Assembly (NCBI RefSeq): GCF_017498545.1
Contig: NZ_CP071793.1
Span: 11,526,256 to 11,590,255, forward strand
Source of the DNA: Sulfidibacter corallicola
GTDB taxonomy: Bacteria > Acidobacteriota > Holophagae > Acanthopleuribacterales > Acanthopleuribacteraceae
Reading direction: 5' to 3'
DNA length: 64,000 nt
Positions 25,787-38,600 of this stretch are shown here, piece by piece. The notes under the pieces were generated by a model, which was not told the origin of the DNA, did not search any database, and saw only the letters and a program-made list of their open reading frames with translations. Position 1 is the stretch's first letter. Each line of letters starts with the position of its first letter. Position numbers and translations under genes: made by a program.

Positions 25787-27795
25787 ATGATTTTCTGCAA
25801 GTGGGCCGCGCTGTGCGTACGGCAACAGGAAAAACCGGCCCCCACATTTTCGAACGAGTTGGTTGATCGGGCGACAAATCACATGGCGACCCACAAGGGC
25901 GCGCACGGCCGGTTCGCGGTCGCCATGATCTGCGTTTTATGGTTCTCGACGGGATACGGCCAGATCACGCACCCACCACAGGTGGGCATCGGCGCGGCAT
26001 ATGTATGCGCCACCGCCCAAACTGCCGGGGGCTCCGACTGGTGCGCCGGGCACGAAGTCCCCGAATCCAAATGCACCATCTGCAATCCCGAACTCATCCC
26101 GCAATTCAAGGCTTCCGGCGATTGGTGCGCGGGCCACGGCCTCCCCGAGTCCGTCTGCCCACCCTGTAACCCCACGCCATCCGCCGATGCCCCAGCGCCG
26201 CCCGCCGACTGGTGCGCCGGTCACGAAGTCCCCGAATCCATGTGCACCATCTGCAATCCCGAACTCATCCCGCAGTTCAAGGCTTCCGGCGATTGGTGTG
26301 CGGGCCACGGCCTCCCCGAGTCCGTCTGCCCACCCTGTAACCCCACGCCATCCGCCGATGCCCCAGCGCCGCCCGCCGACTGGTGCGCCGGTCACGAAGT
26401 CCCCGAATCCATGTGCACCATCTGCAATCCCGAACTCATCCCGCAGTTCAAGGCTTCCGGCGATTGGTGCGCGGGCCACGGCCTCCCCGAGTCCGTCTGC
26501 CCACCCTGTAACCCCGCGCCAACGACCGGCGGTGCGGCCGCACAGGTCGCCGACTGGTGTGCCGGCCACGCCGTGCCCGAATCCATGTGCACCCTCTGCA
26601 ATCCCGAACTCATCCCGCAGTTCAAGGCTTCCGGCGACTGGTGCCCCGAACACCAATTGCCCGAGTCCGTCTGCCCCACCTGTAACCCGGGCGCACTGTC
26701 ACCCGAGGTCCAGGCGGCCCAAATCGAATCGCGCATCGTCCGCTTCAACCACCCGGGCATCGAGAAGTCCGCGGGCATCGAAACCGTTCACATCGCGCCA
26801 GGACAAGCCGTCCAAAGCCTGGAGGTTCCGGCCCGAATCGCCTTTGACAGCGACCGCACGGCCGATATCCGCGCGATCATTCCCGGCATCGTTCGCGAGG
26901 TGACCGTCGAACTCGGCGCCCATGTGGCACAGGGCGACCCGCTGTTCGAACTGGCCAGTACCCGAGTCAGCGAAATGCAGGCCCATCTGCGAAGCGCGCA
27001 GGAACGCGTGCGCCTCGCCCGCGCCGAGCTGAAGCGGGAACGCGCCCTGAACCAGCGCAAGGTGTCCGCGGATTGGGAACTCGAGACGGCCGAGAGCGAG
27101 TTCGCTTCGGCCACCGCAGACTTGGCCGCGGCCGAGGAATCCCTCCGCATGGCGGGCGCTTCCTCCGATAACACCAGCGGTCGATACCAGTTGCGCGCAC
27201 CGATCGGCGGAACGCTGGTCCGGCGTCCGGCCGTGCTCGGGCAGCTCGCGACCGAAGAGCATTCCCTGGGGACCATCGTCGATACCTCCTCGATGTGGGT
27301 CACCTGCGACGTTCCCGATCACCAGGCGGCCCAACTGGGCAGAGGAGACGTGGTCTCCGTGACCCTGCCCGGTGAAGAAGGCACCTTCATTCAAGGCGAG
27401 ATATCCTGGATCTCCTCGGAAGTCGACCCGCGTACCCGGACGGTCGCGGTCCGCGCCGACGTCCCCAATCCCGAGGGTCGCCTAAAGGCCAACCAATTCG
27501 TCACGGCCAGAATCGCCATCGGTCGAGGCTCGGGCTTCGAGGTGCCGCGCGATGCCGTGCAACGCGTCGGCGATTCGGAGGTCGTTTTCGTGCGCAGCCA
27601 ACCCGGGGTGTACGAGCCGCGCATCGTCACCCGCCACGGCGGCGGCAACCGCGTCCACGTCAAGGGCCGCTTGACCGAGGGCGACGCGGTGGTGACCACC
27701 GGGGCGGTCCTGCTGCGGACGGAAATCATGCCGGGCAGCATCGGCGCCGGTTGTTGTGAGGTCGAACCGCGTACCTCGGCACAGGAGGATCCCTG

Positions 27796-27796
<1 letters not shown>
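25787..27796 (+). CDS. heavy-metal RND efflux adaptor with N-terminal Cys/His repeat region
   Basis: 669 residues. After a long N-terminus and signal segment (FAVAMICVLWFSTGYGQ), residues about 84-300 hold four tandem 57-58-residue units. Each unit carries two WCxxHxxPESxCxxCNP motifs, eight in all. From about residue 315 there is a typical CusB/CzcB adaptor: barrel, lipoyl halves (IRAIIPGIVREVTVELGAHV ... YQLRAPIGGTLVRRP) and hairpin. The adaptor ends GCCEVEPRTS. ATG 25787 has the better ribosome site (GAAGGGAG); ATG 25883 would give a more normal signal peptide. The stop overlaps the pump start (TGATG). The Cys/His motifs probably bind the exported metal. Confidence 0.9.
26036..26690 (+). 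repeat. four tandem 171-174-bp units encoding paired Cys/His motifs
   Basis: Units begin GACTGGTG at 26036, 26207, 26378 and 26552. The first three are nearly identical at the DNA level, implying recent duplication or gene conversion; the fourth is diverged and ends with WCPEH rather than WCAGH. Confidence 0.92.
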
Positions 27797-30882
<3,086 letters not shown>

Positions 30883-30890
30883 GCCGCAAA

Positions 30891-30946
30891 ACAGGGCACC
30901 CAGCGTGCTTCGCCCCAGGGCGATACCACGGACGTTGGGTGTCCCC
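30891..30946. repeat. GGGTGTCCC-family inverted repeat after the metal pump gene
   Basis: GGGCACCCAGCGTGCTTCGC is paired with GGACGTTGGGTGTCCCC 45 bases on. The left core differs by one base from GGGACACCC. It may also act as a 3' hairpin for the metal operon. Confidence 0.65.
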
Positions 30947-31012
30947 GTTTTTCCTGACGTCCGTTTTTCCTGACGTCACTTTGGACGGAGCCTGCTCCGG
31001 GTCGCGCTGAAG

Positions 31013-32135
31013 ATGCGAGCCGGGGCAGATCCATCCCAACCTTTCGGTATGTCGGGATGGGTGCCATCGTGGTCAACCGAAGGCTCGATTGTGCGGCGTT
31101 CGCGGCCAATCCTGAAAGGATGGCCAACCGTATGCTTGGGCCATCACTTTATAAAAACGCGGACCGCAGGTCCGCCACCAGCGGGCACCCCGGAGGGGTG
31201 AAACAGTACAGCGAAGGCGGTCCGGCGATCCGGTTAAGGAGCCGGAGGCGACGCAACCCTGGTTGTCGGGGGTTCCCGAACCCCAGCCCCAACGGGGCGG
31301 AACTATGCGGTCCCTCGCGGAGTTGACGTCACCTTCGAGGAGCCCTTCGCAGAGCCGCCCCTTCAGGGCTGGAGTTCGGGCTCTTCGGACAACCAGGGTT
31401 GCGGGGTCGTTCCGACCCCTTACCCTTCGCTGTTCTGTGTGACCCTTACAGGGTCCCTGCTGGTGGCGCGCCTTCGGCACGCGTTTTAAATAAATGGTGG
31501 TCCAAACTGACGTCCGCTCGCACCTTCAGCGCGAGCCGGGGCAGATCCATCCCAACCTTTCGGTATGTCGGGATGGGCATCATCGCGGTCAACCGAATGT
31601 TCGATGGTTCACCGTTCGCGGCCAATCCTGAAAGGATGGCCAACCGTAGCCTTGGACCACCATACATATAAACGTGGACCGCAGGTCCACCACCAGCGGG
31701 CGTCCTGAAGGGACGACACAATTCAGCGAAGGGTTAAGGAGCCGGAGGCGACGCAACCCTGGTTGTCGGGGGTTCCCGAACCCCAGCCCCAACGGGGCAG
31801 AACTATGCGGTCCCTCGCGGAGTTGACGTCACCTTCGAGGAGCCCTTCGCGGAGCCGCCCCTTCAGGGCTGGAGTTCGGGCTCTTCGGACAATCAGGGTT
31901 GCGGGGTCGTTCCGACCCCTTACCCTTCGCTGTTCTGTGTGACCCTTACAGGGTCCCTGCTGGTGGCGCGCCTTCGGCACGCGTTTTAAATAAATGGTGG
32001 TCCAAACTGACGTCCGCTCGCACCTTCAGCGCGAGCCGGGGCAGATCCATCCCAACCTTTCGGTATGTCGGGATGGGTGCCATCGTGGTCAACCGAAGGC
32101 TCGATTGTGCGGCGTTCGCGGCCAATCCTGCATGG
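31013..32135. repeat. array 1 of about 500-bp hairpin-rich repeat units (two units plus a partial)
   Basis: Anchored on the phrase GCGAGCCGGGGCAGATCC, units begin at 31015, 31531 and 32031. Each is a chain of short stem-loops with 3-4-base loops: ACCCC-GGA-GGGGT, CCCC-AA-CGGGG, GACCC-TTACA-GGGTC, GGTCG-TTC-CGACC, and CTTCGG-type loops. Short ORFs in all frames recur from unit to unit and are repeat translations. The third unit is cut off near 32135. There is no gene between 30883 and 32268. Confidence 0.85.
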
Positions 32136-32217
32136 ATGGCCCGGGAACGCCGCACATCCTATTCGAGCATCACCATGAATTGGCCAGTCTCAATTTGTAC
32201 CAGTCGGCCATCATCCG

Positions 32218-32262
32218 GCGAATGATGGGTGTCCCCGTCATCCCCGTCATCCGTCACCTCGA
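32218..32262. repeat. GGGTGTCCC-family repeat, left flank of the GspG-like gene
   Basis: The core GGGTGTCCC is at 32227-32235. The phrase ATGATGGGTGTCCCCGTCAT, then CCGTCACCTC, recurs in the same orientation at 32820-32848. Here the CCCCGTCAT segment is duplicated. Confidence 0.8.
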
Positions 32263-32268
32263 ATCGAA

Positions 32269-32700
32269 TCACTTTTCCAGAGCCAAATCGGCAGCTTCGC
32301 CCTCGCCACCGAAGCGACCATCGGCGCCGAGCGACCACACCTCGAATGCAGTGTCTTCCTCTCCGGTCATGTAGTACACGTAGGGATTGCCCCAGGGATC
32401 GGTGAGTGTCTCGGCTTCGATGTAAGGTGTCCAATCCGTCACGTCGCCAGGATCTTCGGCCAAATCCAGCAACGAATGGGGAAAACGACCGTGGTCGACC
32501 CAGAACAGCAACGCACTTTGGGTTAGCGTCTTGATATCTCTGATTGCGTGGATCTGTATGCGATCGGAGGCGTCGATACAACAGAACACGGGACCGCGCA
32601 CCGAATGGAAAAGGCTGATGACGATCCAGCCACAACAGACGACCCAGGTGATGGCGTTCAGGATCTCGGCGGAGTCCCATGTTTTCCGGTAGAAGTTCAT
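32269..32700 (-). CDS. orphan GspG-like (type II pseudopilin) C-terminal domain protein
   Basis: 143 residues. The C-terminal half is clearly GspG-like: DIKTLTQSALLFWVDHGRFP, then LTDPWGNPYVYYM and the ending VWSLGADGRFGGEGEAADL, including the calcium-site region of major pseudopilins. The N-terminus lacks a prepilin peptidase site (no G-FTLIE); instead one membrane helix (ILNAITWVVCCGWIVISLF) anchors it. ATG 32700 follows GAGGGCGCTT; the upstream extension runs into the flanking repeat. No secretion genes are nearby. It is a single gene enclosed by direct repeats. Confidence 0.8.
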   Translation of the reverse strand: MNFYRKTWDSAEILNAITWVVCCGWIVISLFHSVRGPVFCCIDASDRIQIHAIRDIKTLTQSALLFWVDHGRFPHSLLDLAEDPGDVTDWTPYIEAETLTDPWGNPYVYYMTGEEDTAFEVWSLGADGRFGGEGEAADLALEK

Positions 32701-32777
32701 AAGCGCCCTCGTTCCGCGTCGGCATTTCCGGGTAGGACGCCACATCGATGTAGCTGGACGAGATTCGTTCGCGAAAA

Positions 32778-32848
32778 CAGCACACCCAACACGCTTCGCC
32801 CGAGAACGGGTTCGCGAATGATGGGTGTCCCCGTCATCCGTCACCTCC
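32778..32848. repeat. GGGTGTCCC-family repeat, right flank of the GspG-like gene
   Basis: ACACCCAACACGCTTCGCCC pairs with GATGGGTGTCCCC (core 32823-32831), making an inverted repeat about 50 bases wide. It continues as CGTCATCCGTCACCTC, the same as the left flank. Confidence 0.8.
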
Positions 32849-33107
32849 CGTCACGCTTGACAAAACGAAACCCGAGCCCTAGCATCCGTAGGACAGGGGA
32901 AAAACGCCCGACTTTTTTTGAGGCTTCAGCCATGTTGATTTCCGCACACAACTAATTCGCCGTCAGGCTTTATTGCGGATCCCCTTCGCCCGCTTTCTCC
33001 GCGGGCCATCACAATGAAACGGTTTTCGTTTTCGGCGACCCTTCCCGATTGCGGGAAACCATGACGCCTGCCTAATCGGCCGGCACTACCGAACGGAGGT
33101 TTCGACC

Positions 33108-33263
33108 ATGTTTAAGAACCATGCCACTCACGTTGTATCCACAAGAAAATCAGGAGGTTGGCCATGGGCAAGGGACAAGGTTTGCAACTCGTGTTCAATA
33201 AGGTTTCGTTCACCTATCCGCGTACATCAAAAGAAGTATTGCTTGATATCAACCTGCAGTTGA
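33108..33263 (+). CDS. possible 51-residue leader peptide ahead of the ABC-F gene
   Basis: ATG 33108 follows CGGAGG at ideal spacing. The frame (MFKNHATHVVSTRKSGGWPW...) runs across the ribosome site and start of the ABC-F gene in a different frame. A still shorter frame, MTPA, lies at 33061-33075. Leader peptides that sense stalled ribosomes are known upstream of ABC-F resistance genes. No family similarity is seen, so this may be chance. Confidence 0.35.
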   Translation: MFKNHATHVVSTRKSGGWPWARDKVCNSCSIRFRSPIRVHQKKYCLISTCS

Positions 33264-34672
33264 CGCCCGGTTGGACCGGGTTCGTCGGAGCCAACGGCGG
33301 AGGCAAGACGACCTTGCTACAATTGGCCTGCAACAGGTTGCGCCCCCAAACAGGAGTGATCACCGCGCCCGCGCATCACCAGTACTGCCCTCAACGGACC
33401 GATGCGGCGCCGGAACACTTTTCAGCGTTTCTGGCATCCCAAAACGCCTATCGCTATATGGACGCGCTGGCCATTGGTTACGATTGGGACCAACGCTGGC
33501 ATACCCTGAGCCACGGAGAACGCAAACGGGCGCAATTGGCGGTAGCCCTTTGGGTAGAACCGGATTTGCTGGCGGTCGACGAACCGACCAATCACCTCGA
33601 CGAACACGCCCAACAGTTGATATTCAAGGCCTTGGCCGGGTTCAGGGGCATCGGTTTGTTGGTGAGTCACGATCGCGATCTCCTCGACCGGCTGTGCCTC
33701 CATACCGTGTTTCTGGATCAAGGCCGCATCGACAAACGAGTGGGCAATTACAGCGAGAGCACGCTGGAGGTCGAACGAGAAGCCTTGGCGCAAAGGCGGT
33801 GCTACGAGCGAACGCGAAAAGAGCGGCGGCGTCTGGAACGAGAAGCGCACAAGGCGCGAGAAGCGGTCGCCCGATCCTCGTCCCGTCTGTCGAAGCGCAA
33901 CGTGCACAGAAACGACCGCGATACGCGCGCCAAAATCAACCTGGCCCGCCTGACCGGCAAGGACACCGTACCCGCACGCCTCCAAAAGCGCCTGGAGACT
34001 CGGGTTCACCGGTTGGCGGCCCGCGAAGGCGATCTGCAACCCAAGAAGGAAGTGTCCCTGGGAATTCGATTCGATGGGCATCGCGGCAACCGACAGATTC
34101 TGGCCATCGAACCGGGGAACCTGGTCTTTGGCGACGACAAAGAAATGTCCGGCGCACTCACCTTCCCGGCCCTGGTCCTTCATCGCGGCGAACGCGTGGG
34201 CATCAGCGGACCCAACGGGTCGGGAAAAAGTACGTTTCTTCGCTTTCTCCTGGGAAAGTTACCGGCCGGAAAAGGCCTGTTCTATTTGCCCCAGGAGGTC
34301 ACCAAAGAGCAGGGGATCGCCTTGCTGAAGGAGATCAAGGCGCTGTCCGGACCGGCGCGCGGCCGATTGATGCAGTTGGTCAGCCGATTGGGTTCCGATC
34401 CAAAACGGCTGCTCGTCTCTCACTTACCGAGCCCGGGAGAAACCCGCAAACTCATGCTCGCGACGGGTTTGTTGCAACAGCCCTCCCTGCTGGTATTGGA
34501 CGAACCCACCAACCACCTCGATCTGCCTTCGGTGAACTGCCTGAGCCAAGCGCTGTCCGAAACGGAATGCGCCCTTGTCCTGGTGTCCCACGACGCACGA
34601 TTGCTGAGCACCCTTGCCGATCGCCGTTGGCGGGTTCGGGGCACGGCACCGAAATTCCACCTGGAGGAATGA
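33164..34672 (+). CDS. ABC-F ATPase (ribosome-associated, possible antibiotic resistance factor)
   Basis: 502 residues, two ATPase domains and no membrane helices. Domain 1: Walker A GANGGGKTT, signature LSHGERKRAQLA, Walker B LLAVDEPTNHLD, His switch LLVSHD. A charged linker follows (RTRKERRRLEREAHKAREA). Domain 2: GPNGSGKST, a weak signature (LPSPGETRKLML), LLVLDEPTNHLD and LVSHD. DEPTNHLD in both halves is diagnostic for ABC-F. ATG 33164 has AGGAGG at good spacing. Members either act in translation or protect ribosomes from drugs; the isolated position among repeats fits an acquired resistance gene, which is inference. Confidence 0.92.
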   Translation: MGKGQGLQLVFNKVSFTYPRTSKEVLLDINLQLTPGWTGFVGANGGGKTTLLQLACNRLRPQTGVITAPAHHQYCPQRTDAAPEHFSAFLASQNAYRYMDALAIGYDWDQRWHTLSHGERKRAQLAVALWVEPDLLAVDEPTNHLDEHAQQLIFKALAGFRGIGLLVSHDRDLLDRLCLHTVFLDQGRIDKRVGNYSESTLEVEREALAQRRCYERTRKERRRLEREAHKAREAVARSSSRLSKRNVHRNDRDTRAKINLARLTGKDTVPARLQKRLETRVHRLAAREGDLQPKKEVSLGIRFDGHRGNRQILAIEPGNLVFGDDKEMSGALTFPALVLHRGERVGISGPNGSGKSTFLRFLLGKLPAGKGLFYLPQEVTKEQGIALLKEIKALSGPARGRLMQLVSRLGSDPKRLLVSHLPSPGETRKLMLATGLLQQPSLLVLDEPTNHLDLPSVNCLSQALSETECALVLVSHDARLLSTLADRRWRVRGTAPKFHLEE

Positions 34673-34684
34673 ACGCTGGAGATC

Positions 34685-34743
34685 GGGACACCCAACTTTC
34701 TTCGCGCAAAAACGATCCCGCGATTCGTGGGGGTCGCCGTCAT
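34685..34743. repeat. GGGACACCC-family repeat after the ABC-F gene
   Basis: The core GGGACACCC is at 34685-34693, then CAACTTTCTTCGCGC; the right side (CGTGGGGGTCGCCGTCAT) is a decayed version of the GGGTGTCCCCGTCAT half seen at 32823. Confidence 0.65.
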
Positions 34744-34758
34744 GCCCGGAGGAAACCT

Positions 34759-35426
34759 GTCCCGGCTCGCGTTGAAGGTGCGAGCCGGGACAGGCCCATC
34801 CCAACATTGCGGTATGCTGGGATGGGCATCATCGCGGTTAACCGAATGTTCGATGGTTCACCGTTCGCGGCCAATCCTGAAAGGATGGCCGGCCGTATGT
34901 TTGGACCACCATACATAAAAACGCGGGCCGTAGGCACGCCACCAGCGGGCGTCCTGAAGGGACGACACAGTACAGCGAAGGGTTAAGGAGCCGGAGGCGA
35001 CGCAACCCTGGTTGTCGGGGGTTCCCGAGCACCAGCCCCAACGGGGCGGAACTATGCGGTCTCTCGCGGAGTTCCCGTCACCTTCGTGGAGCCCTTCGCA
35101 GAGCCGCTATGCGGTCCCTCGCGGAGTTGACGTCACCTTCGAGGAGCCCTTCGCGGAGCCGCCCCTTCAGGGCTGGATGCGGGAACCCCAGGCAACCAGG
35201 GTTGCGTCGGCGTTGCCTCCTTAACCCTTCGCTGTAATGTGTGACCCTTTCAGGGTCCCTGCTGGTGGCGCGCCTTCGGCACGCGTTTTTTATAAATGGT
35301 GGTCCAAACTGACGTCCGCTCGCACCTTCAGCGCGAGCCGGGACAGGCCCATCCCAACATTGCGGTATCCTGGGATGGGCATCATCGCGGTCAACCGAAT
35401 GTTCGATGGCTCACCGTTCGCGGCCA
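34759..35426. repeat. array 2 of the hairpin-rich repeat units (one unit plus a partial)
   Basis: It opens with a perfect 12-bp stem (GTCCCGGCTCGC / GCGAGCCGGGAC) and then a perfect 10-bp stem (GCCCATCCCA / TGGGATGGGC, 34794-34827). The unit repeats from 35333; period is 553 because of a small internal duplication near 35056-35130. It is the same family and orientation as array 1. The interval 34673-35670 has no gene. Confidence 0.85.
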
Positions 35427-35519
35427 TCCACACATAGGTTACCCACCGGCACCGTCCATCCACACAGGGGTTACCCACCGGCACCGTCCATCCACACATG
35501 GGTTACCCGACAACACCGT
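35424..35519. repeat. minisatellite: three 32-bp tandem units
   Basis: Units at 35424, 35456 and 35488 share CCATCCACACA, GGTTACCC and CACCGT. The third differs at a few positions. There are no spacers, so this is not a CRISPR array. Confidence 0.92.
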
Positions 35520-35670
35520 CCGTCCATTGGGGACATCGCCCTCGACAGGAAATGCTCCGGGTCGCGCTGGATCGTCCCGATCCGCTGGACCTCCGATCGA
35601 GGCTCGGGCTCTTCGCCCGAGCCTTTCCGACCATCGCCTACCCCGAAGCCACGTTGCCGTGCTCGCGATC

Positions 35671-38600
35671 TCAGGTCGCGAGGGTCGCCTCCTCGGGGGA
35701 TGCCTCGACCGCGGGTTCCTCCTCCGAAGTCCGAAACCAACTGCCCACATCGTGGCCCACATGGACCAGAATGGGCACGATCATCAGGGTGATCGGCGTG
35801 GCGAAAATTTCGCCCCAGGCCAAGGAGATCGCCGCGGGGATCAGGTACTGCGCCTGCTCGGAGGTCTCCGACAACAACGGCAGCAAGCCGCACGAGGTCG
35901 TCACCGTGGTGAGGAAAATCGCCCGGAACCGGCTGCGGCCGGCTTCGATCAGCGCCTGCCGGAGCGGCACCCCGCGCTCGCGGATCTCCCTGAAACGCGT
36001 CAGCAACACCAGGCTGTCGTTGACGACCACGCCCGTGACGGCCAGCATGCCGAAGAATGACAATACACTCAATGGCGCACCGTGGAACCAGTGCCCGATG
36101 ACGGCACCGATGAAGCCGAAGGGGATCACCGCCATGATGACCAACGGCTTGACGTAGGATTTGAGCGGGATCGCCAGAAGCACGTAGATCAGGATCAGGA
36201 TGAAGACCAGCGCCCGTTTCAAGCCGCCGCGCATCTCACCCATCTCCTCCAGCTCGCCCGCACCGCGAATCGACAGATCGGGATAGGCACGGACCAACTC
36301 CGGCGCGACCTCCGCCTGAATCCACGCGAAGGCTTCGCCCGCACTGATACGGCTCTTATCCAACGCCGCCCGCACCTGCACCACCCGACGGCCGTTTTGG
36401 CGGTTGATCGAGGACGGTACGTACCCGGTTTCCAGGCTCGCCACCAGCGGCAACGGCACCCACTCCCCCGTCGCGGTGCGCACCCGCGTATCGAGGATGT
36501 CGCGCATATTGCGCCGTCGTTGCTCGCCGAATTGGACCATGATCTTGACCTCCTCGGCACCGCGCTGGATCCGCTGGACCTCGTAGCCGCCGAAGGCATC
36601 GCCGATCTGGGCGGCGAGATCGGCCGTGGTCAGCCCCAAATGGCGCGCTTCCGGTTTGAGCCGCAGCCGGATGTTGGGCGACCCACTGTCCAAATCGTGG
36701 CGCACGTCGTTCACACCGCCGCGCGTTTCCAGGCGCTTGCAAAATTCCGATACCGCCTGCTTCAGGATCTGCTCCTCGCGCGCCTCCAACTCCACGACGA
36801 ACCCGCCGCCGGTCTCGAAGGAGCCGCTGAAGGTCAACTCTTCGACCCCCTCCAGGCGACCGACGCGCTCGCGCCAACGATTGAGGGTCTCCATCGTACC
36901 CAGTTGACGGTGCGCCTCGGGCTGCAGCTCGGCGAAGATCTCGGCATCGAAGGGTCCGGTCAACGCGGTCATGATGCGGGCGATGGGTGGACGTTCGCTC
37001 TTCCCCGCGTCAAGCACCTCGCGATTCAGAGCTTCCGCGGCCTTTTCGATCGTTTCGATATGGGCCGTCGTCAAGTGGAGCGGGCTCGACCCTTCCATCT
37101 TGAGGGATACCGAAATGATTTGGCCGGGTACCTCGGGGAAGAACACCGTCCGCACCCATCCCCTGCCCATCGCACCCAGGCCCGCCACAGCCAGTGTCAG
37201 GAACAGCAGAAGCGCACTGTAGCGATGCCGCAAAGCCTTGCCCAGCAGCGGTTGATAGAGTCGCCGGTTGATCGCTTGAAGGCCACGCGCGGCCAGCTTC
37301 TGTAACCGGCCCCACCAGCGTGCCAGGATGAACGTCGGTCGGCGGTCGAACCGAACCGCGGCCAGGTGGGCGGGCAGGATCAGCTTACTTTCCACCAACG
37401 ATGCCAGCAACGACACGATCACGACCACCGAGAAACTGGCGAAGATTTTCCCGATGTCGCTGTCGATCAGAAGCAACGGCGCGAATGCCGAAATGGTGGT
37501 GAAGCAGCCGAACACGGTCGCCGTGGAGACCCGATGCACCCCGGCGATGGTGCCGGCCTCGGGGTCCGGATTGGTTCCGCGCTCCTCGAAGACGCTTTCA
37601 CCGACCACGATGGCGTCGTCGACCAAGATACCCAGGACGATGATCATGCCGAAGGTCGTGATGTCGTTGAGCGAATAACCCAACACGCGATCGCCCATGA
37701 CCACGAGCGCACCGGCGATCGAAATGGGAATCCCCATGGCCACCCAAAAGGCCAGCCGCACTTCGAGGAACAGGGCCAGCAGCACGAACACGATCAACAG
37801 GCCCTGCCAGGCGTTGGTAGCCAACAGGGAAAGCCGATCTTTCATGTAAATGCTGTATTCGCCCCAGATATCGATCTGAACCCCTTCCGGCATCTGGGGA
37901 CGCAGCCGCGCCATCACCTCGTGGGCCGCTTCGCTGACCTCGATGAGGTGGCCCTTCTTGCTCGTAAAGACCTGCATGCCGACCGCCGGATCGCCCTGGA
38001 ACCGCGAGTACACCGGTTCGGTCGTGAAACCATCGATGATGGCCGCCAAGTCGGCGATCGTCACACTGCTCCCGTCGGCGGCGTTTCGCACCGGAATCGC
38101 GGCGAAATCCGCGTAGTGCAGGGCCTTCTGGTCGGCGCGTACGGTCACCTTGCCGGCCTCGCTTTCGATCGATCCGGTTCGGTAGTCCAAGGAGGCGTTG
38201 TGGATCGCCTGGGTGACGTCCGTCAGGGATAGGCCGTGGGATCTCAGTTTGTCGTCGTCCACCTCGATCCGCACCTCGTAGGCCCGCAGACCGAAAGTCG
38301 TCATTTTGGTAATCTTGGGATGGGCCTGCAGTTCGTCCCGCACCTGGCGGGCGACCTTCTGCAGGGTATCGGTATCCACCTGGCCGTAGACCTGCACCAA
38401 CAGGGCTTCCACATTGAACTCGTCCCGACTGACAATCGGCCGTTCGGCCCCCTGGGGCAGGGTGGCGATGGCATCGATGCGGGTCCGAATCTCGTTTTGG
38501 AAGCGGTCCATGTCGAAGCCACTCTCCTTTCGCGCCCACACGGTGGCGACGCCTTCTTCGGAAAACGAGGCTGTCTTTTTCAATCCCGGCATGCCCTCCA

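Noticed and set aside
26036..26690. repeat array taken for a CRISPR or satellite
   Set aside because: It is coding: the period is a multiple of three, the frame is intact and the encoded Cys/His pattern is conserved.
31057..31980. several 60-135-codon frames that recur between repeat units
   Set aside because: Their translations are identical because the DNA unit is repeated; they start at different places and lack ribosome sites.
33271..34986. 571-codon plus-strand frame
   Set aside because: Alternate frame of the ABC-F gene that runs on into the repeat array; no family signature.
35424..35519. CRISPR-like tandem repeat
   Set aside because: Units are contiguous with no spacers and no cas genes are present.
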